From Hyaloraphidium curvatum (lineage: Eukaryota > Monoblepharomycota > Hyaloraphidiomycetes > Hyaloraphidiales > Hyaloraphidiaceae): DNA of 64,000 nt. Below, one piece after another: positions 11,301-17,804 of the stretch; within the stretch, counting starts at the first letter, position 1; the number at the start of each line of letters is the position of its first letter. Position numbers and translations under genes: made by a program. Under the pieces are notes generated by a model. It searched no databases and was not told where the DNA came from. It worked only from the letters and a program-made list of their open reading frames with translations. The stretch covers positions 496,001 to 560,000 of the forward strand of contig JAIVFI010000011.1 in assembly GCA_025558095.1 (NCBI GenBank), written 5' to 3'.

Positions 11301-12448
11301 TGGACATCCCTGCCTTTTGGCCCCCAAACCCTCCCGACCCCTTGCCTTTTTCTTCTTTTTCTGGGGGGGGACGGGCGCCCGGATTCCTCTCCGGGAGTGA
11401 TCTCGGTCAGACTTCCCGTTCTTCGTCAACCCCAGTCACCGAGTCAGACTCGGGACGAGCTACTGCGGGTTCCTCAGTCAATTGTGAATCAATGGAGCGA
11501 GTGCTGTCTGGCACGGAGTTCCCGGCCACGGTTGCCGCAGTGGAGGGAACCCTGTGGAGCGATCCGGGGACCCTGCCCGAGGCTGCGGCACCGGAGACGC
11601 AGATCCTCCTGCCGATCCCAACGACGAACGCACAGGTCGACCCGGCAGACGTGCCTGAGCGAGACCTGGCGTTCCTTCATCCGGCACTGCTTGAGGTGCT
11701 ACCCGATGTCGGGGGCATCAGTGCTATTGACCTTGCCGACGTCAGATCCCGGGATGCCCTGCGCAAAGTGCAAGAAGCCGACGTCGAGACCAGCGCGCTG
11801 ATCCGCTTCGTACGAGACGGGGAGCTCCCTCCCAACGTGAATCTGGCCAAATTCTGCAAGAAGTACGGCGAGCAGTACTTCCTCGCTACGGACGGCGTGC
11901 TCTGCCGGCGCGATGTACTCGCGACTGGTACCCGTCGTATCCCGGTCACCCAGCTCGTGATACCGCACGAGCTGAGGGAGGCCTACCTGCAACGTGCGCA
12001 CGACGATCCCCTGAGCGGGCACGTCGGGCGACACCGGGCGTACAGCAATCTGCGGCGCCGCGTATATTGGGTCGGCATGGCGCACGACGTTCGCCGCTGG
12101 ACGCGAGCCTGCCTTACATGCATGACCCGGAAGATGCCTTCGGTATCGAACCAGGGCTTACTGAAATCGGTTCCTCTCACAGGTCCCAACGAGGACATCT
12201 ACATCGACTACATCGGCGAGATCAATCCAGCCTCTTCGGCCAGCGGCAACATCCCGCGCATGGCGGCCAGACGCACCAGTTGCAGGAAGCAGTCGACCAC
12301 GTCGTCCTCCTGGCGCGGCGCTGAGCTCCCGTTCGAGGACCACGCCGCTACGCTCTTACCTTGGTGCACAGCAGGACGTCGAAGGTCGGCAACCGAACCT
12401 CGAACCACGAACTCGGCGGGACGACGTTCGGCAGCTCCGCACTCATGA
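8294..12448 (+). CDS. pol: Pol polyprotein, copy 1 (PR-RT-RH, truncated INT)
   Basis: This is the -1 frame relative to gag. The open frame begins at 8294 but translation is expected to enter at the frameshift site at 8372-8378. Residue numbers count from 8294. Aspartic protease: LVDSGAS near 239 and VILGTPW near 309. Reverse transcriptase: LVIDYRKLN near 619 and the catalytic FIDD box at 719-722. RNase H: FTDASDIGLG near 870, a REALAVVWACEHF helix and VTDHS near 935. Integrase: an H2C2 zinc finger from HELREAYLQRAH to CLTCMTRK (about 1225-1280), then the first core strand IYIDYIGEI. After that the homology stops: only ~80 unrelated residues follow, so the second and third acidic residues of the DDE core are absent. 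Confidence 0.9.
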   Translation: MLGVGEECQPPPTQLEVSPRQHPFDAKKLALPSVPHGHRGAEIQALEPHVEPLPGTSPLPDGTDPSSPGGSPELSDSATDEPTAEDHVHHWPFGGTEYILFLEAEAARQAAVRQQREALMPIDETLAPPPAADSASPGSVEVVGNGEPAAQDADAGSADAPMHEGPTVRAVPGPFERPPPPSAYARPPLPGPRPRPRPPAPVAPPPDRWTWTSQVQFHYQAARVSAWVNGVNTPAALVDSGASVVAVRSSFFCRIHPSPPIKPWTLGTLSTAAAGGTMWVRGVAKMDILVGNQHCVMDVAIMDGLMDDVILGTPWLSALRVQMDWETPVLYFKDDPEGVVVPMHIVARPLFGSHLVAPLHSTTSITVYPNEDVSITAELAPTTPLATVVEMDLTGVIETPNTSPFDRLFIIPSATPDRDGRLPILIRNYGTTPVTIGPGTHLGRFRVRIPGFLAPEPPTYLAPAQISMLEPELPHTEPAESTLTVEETIDLFAVPSPGSIGPPQPPGVEPPPVEAIELKMDQTILSEGDKPRFHKLCDRYRDVFGPWIGKLRNHRFRIDTGDLKPIHQMPYRTPFRLRGEMDKIIDDLLVQGVVVPSRSPWATPCIMVPKGHGSGEWRLVIDYRKLNAATKRDVYPMKNPSDTLALLSAAKVWSVCDIRSGFWHVEVADEDKEKTAFTTHRGLYQWERMAMGFTNAPATFARIMDELLAGLQWYCLVVFIDDIIIFSQTVDEHLVHLELLFDRLREAGMTLKLAKCKFFRREVKYLGHYVTADGLKVDPEKTRAVDQFPRPTTKKELQSFLGLSNYYRPFIAGYANIASPLTRLTQDGVSVSRAWDDACEAAFRMLKERLTSAPVLRRPDFSKRFVLFTDASDIGLGAVLSQRDSDGKEYVIAYASRALQPNERKWDTREREALAVVWACEHFRAYLIGDEFEVVTDHSALKWLLETSKPGRLQRWILRLSDFRFQIIHRSGKANSNADFLSRQLVAPSPDEDVPMGDPEEILDIPAFWPPNPPDPLPFSSFSGGGRAPGFLSGSDLGQTSRSSSTPVTESDSGRATAGSSVNCESMERVLSGTEFPATVAAVEGTLWSDPGTLPEAAAPETQILLPIPTTNAQVDPADVPERDLAFLHPALLEVLPDVGGISAIDLADVRSRDALRKVQEADVETSALIRFVRDGELPPNVNLAKFCKKYGEQYFLATDGVLCRRDVLATGTRRIPVTQLVIPHELREAYLQRAHDDPLSGHVGRHRAYSNLRRRVYWVGMAHDVRRWTRACLTCMTRKMPSVSNQGLLKSVPLTGPNEDIYIDYIGEINPASSASGNIPRMAARRTSCRKQSTTSSSWRGAELPFEDHAATLLPWCTAGRRRSATEPRTTNSAGRRSAAPHS
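8372..8416 (+). promoter_or_regulatory. Programmed -1 ribosomal frameshift signal (gag-pol)
   Basis: The heptamer A AAA AAC (8372-8378) lies in the gag frame directly before the gag TAG, and pol is open in the -1 frame. A potential stem begins 6 nt downstream: TGCCC at 8385-8389 pairs with GGGCA at 8412-8416. This is the canonical X XXY YYZ arrangement with spacer and stimulatory structure. It repeats at 19451-19457, 30529-30535 and 41689-41695. Confidence 0.8.
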
Positions 12449-12602
12449 CAGGCGCGGAGATCCCCCCAGCTCTTCTGGACCCTACGTCGCGATCCCCCGC
12501 GAGCGCTTTCGTCGACGCAATGGCGTACGGCCCTCGCTCGCGCCCCGTCCCCCGTGGCGGGGACTGGTGACCCGGTGTGCGGGCGAACTCGCGGTCGACT
12601 CG

Positions 12603-12746
12603 ACTCGCAGTTGACTCGCGGTTGACTCGCGGTTGGCTCGCGGTTGACTCGCAAGTGACTCGCGAGTCACTCGCGAGTCGCTCGCAAGTCACTCGCGAGC
12701 GACTTGCGATGCACTCGCGAGTTGCCTGCGCTTCGCACCATATAAG
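12603..12746 (+). promoter_or_regulatory. Internal promoter upstream of ORF3, copy 1
   Basis: Eleven consecutive 11-bp units (consensus RCTCGCRAGTS) start at 12603 and repeat without slippage to 12723. They are followed by a TATA box (ATATAAG, 12740-12746). The unit and phase match the LTR array, and the spacing from last unit to TATA (28 bp) is nearly the same as in the LTR (26 bp). The ORF3 start codon is ~70 bp downstream of the TATA. Confidence 0.75.
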
Positions 12747-12814
12747 CGGCGGACCACAGGAGGCCGCGGCCGCGGACTACGCACCCAACGTCGACCTCGC
12801 CGCTACCGTCTCCC

Positions 12815-14080
12815 ATGGCGACCCCCACGACTGCCGGCCACAACCTGCGGCCCCGCCGGCCGCATGTGGCCACGGCGCCGCCGCCGGCGACTGCGCCCGT
12901 CGCTGCGTTGCCTGGCGTCGTACCCCCGGACTATCGGTCGGCGCTTGCCTCCCTCTCGACCCGGCTGGACGACCTCCGGGCCGACCTCGACGTCAGACAC
13001 TCCCAGACGACGGCCCACTTGCACAAGGTCGAGCAGGCCGCCTTCTCCGCGGTCATGCCCATCCGCGCAGCCCTCGACGCACTCCACCCGGTGCTCAACA
13101 CCCTCGTCAATGTCGGCAACCTGGAGCAGCACGCTCTTGACCGCGTAACGGCGACGCTCGAGCAGCAAGAGGCCCGCCTGGACGCCCAGATCCGCCAGCA
13201 GCGTGACGAGCTCCAGGTGGTCCTCAGTGGCCGCCACCGCGAACTTGAGTTCGCCGTCACCGCCTTGCGCCGGACCGACGACGCTCGTCTCGGTGCCATC
13301 GAGACGCAGCTCGACCGGCTTGCGTTGGTGCTCGAGGCTCAACGTCAGAACTTCAACGGCATTCTCCTGGTGGACGAAGCTACCATCGAGGAGTTGAGGG
13401 AGTTCGGCTCTTCCCTCGCCGGGCTGGTTGCTCAGACCGGGACCAACCTCGAAACCACCATCGAGACCGTCGTCGAGACCAATCTCGCCCGTCACAACAA
13501 TGGCCCCATGGCGGAGTTTGCGGCCGACCTCAAGAGCGTCCTGGCGGCCCATCTGCAGCGATTTGGGTCGGAGCAGCACAAGCAGCTCATGCTTTCAGCT
13601 CAAGACCACACCACGCTCCTCACGGCCGGCCTGAACGCGCAGCGCGAGCACTTCACCAAGACCGCCGACGAGCAACGGGCCCTCCTGCGTCGCTTCCTCG
13701 GCAATCAAGTGGCTCCCCTGGCGGGGCAAACGACGCCCGCCGTGGTCACCTCCACGCCGGTCGGCCGCGTCAAGGACGAGGACCTCGTCACCTCCGACGA
13801 TGAGGCTGGGGATATGCAACCTCCAGCTCCTCGCCCCGAGAGCGTGTCCAGCAGCGACGCCTCCTCCATCGTCTCGCAGGACGACGGCCTCTTGGCCGCC
13901 CTGTACGACGACATCCCGGCCGCTCCCTACAAGTCGACCATGCCCCCGGTCTACACCCCCTCGGCCGCGGACGGCTCAGCCGTGCATGCCGCCTTCGCTC
14001 TCGGCTTTACCCGCCGGCTCCGCGCCCCGCCGCCGAGCGACGACGAGGCGGACGCCGACGTCGACTTTGAGGACGCCTAA
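12815..14080 (+). CDS. ORF3: coiled-coil protein of the retrotransposon, copy 1
   Basis: The product is 421 aa. After a short Pro/Ala-rich N-terminus (~40 aa), residues ~45-230 form long amphipathic helices with heptad-like spacing (LSTRLDDLRADLD, LEQQEARLDAQIRQQRDEL, AIETQLDRLALVLEAQR), suggesting a coiled-coil oligomer. The C-terminal ~120 residues are Pro/Ser rich and acidic, ending DDEADADVDFEDA. No transmembrane segment, signal peptide or nuclease motif is visible, so it is not an obvious envelope or integrase. It lies between pol and the 3' LTR on the sense strand with its own promoter. The function is unknown; capture of a host gene or a fibre/assembly protein are possibilities. Confidence 0.75.
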   Translation: MATPTTAGHNLRPRRPHVATAPPPATAPVAALPGVVPPDYRSALASLSTRLDDLRADLDVRHSQTTAHLHKVEQAAFSAVMPIRAALDALHPVLNTLVNVGNLEQHALDRVTATLEQQEARLDAQIRQQRDELQVVLSGRHRELEFAVTALRRTDDARLGAIETQLDRLALVLEAQRQNFNGILLVDEATIEELREFGSSLAGLVAQTGTNLETTIETVVETNLARHNNGPMAEFAADLKSVLAAHLQRFGSEQHKQLMLSAQDHTTLLTAGLNAQREHFTKTADEQRALLRRFLGNQVAPLAGQTTPAVVTSTPVGRVKDEDLVTSDDEAGDMQPPAPRPESVSSSDASSIVSQDDGLLAALYDDIPAAPYKSTMPPVYTPSAADGSAVHAAFALGFTRRLRAPPPSDDEADADVDFEDA

Positions 14081-14208
14081 GCCACCCTTCGGCCCTACAC
14101 TCTCCAACATCTGTTGTCTCCACCTCGGCCTTCAACATCTTCTACTGCAAGCATGACGTCACTCCGCGGAGGATCTTCGATTTCGTGGCGCCGAGGGCGG
14201 CGCCTTCT

Positions 14209-14222
14209 TTTGGGTGGGGGCG
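14209..14222 (+). other. Polypurine-tract candidate
   Basis: TTGGGTGGGGGCG immediately precedes the 3' LTR and is the expected plus-strand primer position. It is G-rich but interrupted by T and C, so it is a weak match. Confidence 0.4.
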
Positions 14223-14698
14223 TGCGAAGGTACAGGACGTCTGACATTCGGACAAGGGTATTTTCATTTTCGGTTCGGAGGCGTGGAGGCGTCGGTCCTC
14301 GCGATCGACTCGTGATCGACTCGCGATCGACTCGCGAGTGACTCGCGAGTCACTCGCGAGCGACTCGCGAGCGACTCGCAAGTGACTCGGCACAGCCACC
14401 CTCCTGGGATATATAAAGAGCGGGACATGTAACAGTACAATCTTGATCGCCAGTTGACTCTACGTGCTCTCCGTGTCGTTCGACCACCGTGCGGAACCCC
14501 GCCCGGCCGGATCCTCGTTCTGAGAGCCCTTGGGACGCACCCCGGGAGACATCCCGTAACCTCTTTCCCCCGGCTACAGTCAAGTATCTTCAGCGCTGTT
14601 CGCTTATTCATATTCAGGGCCTATCCGACCCGAAGAGCCGAGCGGGATTCGCGCGCCGGGTTAGAGCTTCAGGCCCGGTTCCGACCCGGACCGTCGCA
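14223..14698 (+). repeat. 3' LTR, copy 1
   Basis: It matches 6083-6558 along its length, including the 11-bp array and TATA. It is followed by the right target duplication ATCC at 14699-14702. Confidence 0.9.
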
Positions 14699-15816
14699 AT
14701 CCGACGCAAGAGAGTTGACTCCGTGCACTTCATCCTCAGACACAGCATCAGGGTTAGAACCTCCGGAAAGGGAGATCACAGCAAGGGCAGACGTGGTCAG
14801 CAGCTGGAGAGCTGGCAATCCTTCTGCCGCCAAAGTTAAGGTAGCCAGAGCTGTTCGTACAAGCCCATAGAAGCCATGCCCATTACTCTCTGAGATACTT
14901 CCCGTACCTTGATGTCGTGCTGGTTGCCCATATTCCCTGCGCCTGCGCTTTGGTGGGGCACCGGCATCGTCTCCACCATCAGGTTCTGGCTCCGATGGGG
15001 CCTCCATTGATCCGGCTGATCCCAATCCCAAATTGCTTTTGGGGCTTACCGTGCACTTCAAAACCAATCGTGTTGGGGCAGCAAACACAAAATCGAAGGA
15101 TCCAACAGGCATGATGCCCAAATGAGACACTTGGAAAAAGCACATATTTCCAAACGGTTTGCAGGGGTCCGGTGAGACATCAAGAAGAGCAGTGGCCCTT
15201 GGTGTGCAATGTAGTTGCACCGTATAGTCCCCTTCCACGAGTTCACGAAGATCTAGCTGCCCAGGTACAGGTGCAAAGCATTGCAACGCTTTCAGTTGCA
15301 AGCGCACTGCGCTATCATTGGAAAACTTAAGGCAAACCAGCTCCGTCTCCGTTTGCTCGTAATCATGAAGTACGGACAAAGAATCAATGCCGAAACCAGG
15401 ACAGGCACTGATGTCCAGAACTGGACCACTCCAGAGTTTATAGGTCAGAGAAGGCTCCTTTGCCCCTTGACCAGACATTGATGTGGCCGATGATGCTAAG
15501 CTGGAATCAGTCCTTGGACGAGACATTGATCCGTGCGATGTTGCTATGCTGGATTCAGTCGGCGCAGTTTTCACAGGAATAGTGCAAGACGTTCTGTGCA
15601 GTTCCTCCCGTAGAGTCTCGCGTCGTTCTTCATCCTTTCAGTCACTAACAAAGCATGTCAGAATGAACACGTGTTCAGAACACGCGAAACGGGGTCGATT
15701 ACCCAAGATGGAGCTGTAGTGTCGGTCTGGAAATCAGCATTCTCAAGCTCCACCACGAAGTTGTCTTCAGAGTTTCCGGGGGCCGAGTCAGTGCCCGCGC
15801 TCGGCGTCCTGCTCAT
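14699..15816 (-). pseudogene. 5' half of interrupted host gene, copy 1
   Basis: This piece is colinear with the 3' half at 5527-6082. Exon 1 is 15703-15816 (start ATG at 15816, MSRTPSAGTDSAPG). A 68-bp intron lies at 15635-15702. Exon 2 runs from 15634 to the element boundary at 14699 (312 codons, no stop). It encodes a Ser/Thr-rich N-terminus, a moderately hydrophobic β-rich region (YKLWSGPVLDISACPGFGID, MCFFQVSHLGIMPVGSFDF) and a PPKRRRRE nuclear-localisation-like motif. A further intron with donor GTACGG near 14910 is possible. The family is not recognised. GC content is lower than in flanking housekeeping genes. Confidence 0.6.
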
Positions 15817-15976
15817 CGAGGGAACGAGAAGAGGGTTTTCGGCCGAAGGAGAGCTGCCGGCGGAAACCGATTGGCATGAAACGGGGAAGATGTCACTCTC
15901 CTCTTGCGTCGTTCACCCGCACCTTCCTCCCCGCTCAGAACGACCAAGAGGTCCCTCTCCATCGTCATCCGACATG
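15817..15976 (-). promoter_or_regulatory. Upstream region of the interrupted gene, cut by element B
   Basis: These are the 160 bp upstream of the host-gene start codon before LTR sequence begins at 15977. It probably contains the 5' leader and part of the promoter. The same segment repeats at 26895-27054 and 37974-38133. Confidence 0.4.
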
Positions 15977-16218
15977 TGCGAAGGTACAGGACGTCTGACA
16001 TTCGGACAAGGGTATTTTCATTTTCGGTTCGGAGGCGTGGAGGCGTCGGTCCTCGCGATCGATTCGTGATCGACTCGTGATCGACTCGCGATCGACTCGC
16101 GATCGACTCGCGATCGACTCGCGATCGACTCGCGATCGACTCGCAAGTGACTCGGCACAGCCACCCTCCTGGGATATATAAAGAGCGGGACATGTAACAG
16201 TACAATCTTGATCGCCAG

Positions 16219-17427
16219 TTGACTCTACGTGCTCTCCGTGTCGTTCGACCACCGTGCGGAACCCCGCCCGGCCGGATCCTCGTTCTGAGAGCCCTTGGGA
16301 CGCACCCCGCCTTTGAGCGTGTCGAGGATGACACGGCCGCAGCGTACGCCGAGGCTGCGCGTGCTGGGCAACCGGTGGGCGCCGCGCCCGCCCGCCGTAC
16401 GCTCCCTGCGGACGCCAGTTTCTTCGCCCAGCCGGTTTGGCACGGCCTGCAGAGCGACCTTACGCGTCTCGAGGACCAGCGCCGCCTCGCGGCTCTGATT
16501 GCCTTGCAACCCACCACTTCCGCTGGTCTGGAGCGCCGCAAGCGGCTCGTCCAGGCGCAGGACGGCCTGTCGGCTTTCCTGACTGCCTCTCCCGCGCTGC
16601 TTGCCAACCACATTCGCAACAACTTTTTCCGCTTACTTGTACGCTTCCGGCTTTGCCTCCCGCTCCTGCACGAGGCCGACTACCCTGGTCTTTCCTTGCC
16701 CTGCCGGCGGGGCTGCAAGCGATCGGCCATGTCGCTGACGGGGGAGCACGCGTTCTCGGGCTGCTATGGCCGGGATCTCTTCAGTCCTGGTCACGACGAC
16801 ATTTGCGCGGCCATCCGCGCGGCGCTTCGCTCCATCCCGCTCCTCCGCGTGCACCCCATGCCGCCAAACCTCCTTGCGCATGGCTACGAGACTGTCACCC
16901 CGCCCACGCCTGCGGATGCTGGCCGCCTTGGCGACGTTCTCATCACGCACCGCGAAACCCGGAAACGGTGGTTGCTCGAGATCAAGACCCTCACCTCTAT
17001 GGCCCATTTGCACACGGGCCTGGTCTTCTCGGTCCCGGGCCACGCAGTCGAACGGCGGGTCGAGGCCGCCAGGAAGGACTACTCCCGTTTCGTCTTCAAC
17101 GCCAACTTCTACCCTCTGATCGTGCTTGCTTTTGATTCGTACAGCGCTGTCTCTGCCACTTTCTCGCGCTTCTCCTCGGAGATGGGGCGCATCCAGTATC
17201 CCGGGATCGTCGGCCGCGATGGGCAGCCCGTGGACCTCGATGGCCTTTACTCTCGTTTTGTGCGGCGCTTCCGCGAACGGATCGCGGTGGCCTGGGCTCT
17301 TGGCGTCGCGGCCCAACTCCAACACTGGCTTCAGCTGTGCACCGAAGCCGCCGCTGTCAACGCTCCGGCCCCCGCGCCGGTCGCATTTGGTTTGAATGTA
17401 GATGAGGAGCTGATTCTTGGGGCGTAG
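16219..17427 (+). CDS. LTR-LINE fusion ORF with restriction-like endonuclease domain, copy 1
   Basis: This 402-aa frame begins at an ATG in the LTR, about 40 bp downstream of the LTR TATA box. It runs in frame across the LINE junction at 16310 and ends at the LINE stop (TAG 17425-17427). The first 30 residues are LTR-encoded and the rest is LINE C-terminus. Key endonuclease residues are the Asp in GDVLITH and Glu-x-Lys in LLEIKTL, 13-15 residues apart. Whether it is expressed is unknown, but a promoter, a start codon and an unbroken frame are present. Confidence 0.55.
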   Translation: MTLRALRVVRPPCGTPPGRILVLRALGTHPAFERVEDDTAAAYAEAARAGQPVGAAPARRTLPADASFFAQPVWHGLQSDLTRLEDQRRLAALIALQPTTSAGLERRKRLVQAQDGLSAFLTASPALLANHIRNNFFRLLVRFRLCLPLLHEADYPGLSLPCRRGCKRSAMSLTGEHAFSGCYGRDLFSPGHDDICAAIRAALRSIPLLRVHPMPPNLLAHGYETVTPPTPADAGRLGDVLITHRETRKRWLLEIKTLTSMAHLHTGLVFSVPGHAVERRVEAARKDYSRFVFNANFYPLIVLAFDSYSAVSATFSRFSSEMGRIQYPGIVGRDGQPVDLDGLYSRFVRRFRERIAVAWALGVAAQLQHWLQLCTEAAAVNAPAPAPVAFGLNVDEELILGA

Positions 17428-17472
17428 GGGGATTTCTAAGTGTACGGTGGGATTGCTAGCTCCTCATTACAT
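16310..17472 (+). mobile_element. 5'-truncated non-LTR retrotransposon (LINE) fragment, copy 1
   Basis: This 1163-bp insertion in the LTR is flanked by the 11-bp direct repeat GACGCACCCCG (16299-16309 and 17473-17483). It encodes the C-terminal part of a LINE polyprotein: a region after the RT, a CRRGC…H…C zinc-finger-like block, and a PD-(D/E)xK-type endonuclease (GDVLI then LLEIKTL). This is the restriction-like endonuclease arrangement of early-branching LINE clades. The 5' truncation and long target duplication fit target-primed reverse transcription. No poly(A) tail is present; the 3' end is GCTAGCTCCTCATTACA. Confidence 0.8.
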
Positions 17473-17804
17473 GACGCACCCCGGGAGACATCCCGTAACC
17501 TCTTTCCCCCGGCTACAGTCAAGTATCTTCAGCGCTGTTCGCTTATTCATATTCAGGGCCTATCCGACCCGAAGAGCCGAGCGGGATTCGCGCGCCGGGT
17601 TAGAGCTTCAGGCCCAGTTCCGACCCGGACCGTCGCACTGGTCCGACCTCCGTGATCCTGCTCTCGGGTCTTCGACACCTCGTTCGACTTCAGTTTCGAC
17701 TTCGATAATCCAAAAACAACTTCGCCTGGCACCGGCGCTTGTCGACTGCCACTCTTTTCTGTCAACCGTATTCCGTCAACCAAGTTCATTCCCCTTCGCC
17801 AAAC

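Larger units (their letters stand above)
6083..14698 (+). mobile_element. Ty3/gypsy-type LTR retrotransposon, copy 1 (structurally bounded)
   Basis: The element is 8616 bp and is bounded by two identical-looking 476-bp LTRs (TG…CA) and the 4-bp duplication ATCC. The order is LTR, primer-binding site, gag, -1 frameshift site, pol (protease, RT, RNase H, partial integrase), internal promoter, ORF3, purine-rich tract, LTR. The domain order PR-RT-RH-INT identifies Ty3/gypsy. It is the only copy in the window with two uninterrupted LTRs. The integrase core is missing, so integration would need an enzyme supplied in trans, or the deletion came after insertion. Confidence 0.9.
15977..17637 (+). repeat. 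5' LTR of element type B, interrupted by LINE fragment
   Basis: The LTR sequence 15977-16309 continues at 17484-17637. Without the insertion and one copy of its target duplication it is 487 bp, 11 bp longer than the type A LTR. The difference is one extra 11-bp unit in the U3 array (nine units against eight), and the units are more homogeneous (GATCGACTCGC). The TATA box at ~16178 is intact and upstream of the insertion. Confidence 0.85.

Noticed and set aside
12603-12723. Regular short repeats that could be taken for a CRISPR array
   Set aside because: Units are 11 bp with no spacers, lie next to a TATA box, and the genome is eukaryotic.
14209-14222. Perfect polypurine tract
   Set aside because: The tract is interrupted by T and C; reported only as a weak candidate.
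15813-16622. 269-codon minus-strand frame across LTR and LINE with SRSRV-type repeats
   Set aside because: The repeats are the 11-bp U3 array translated in reverse, and the frame crosses three unrelated sequence blocks.
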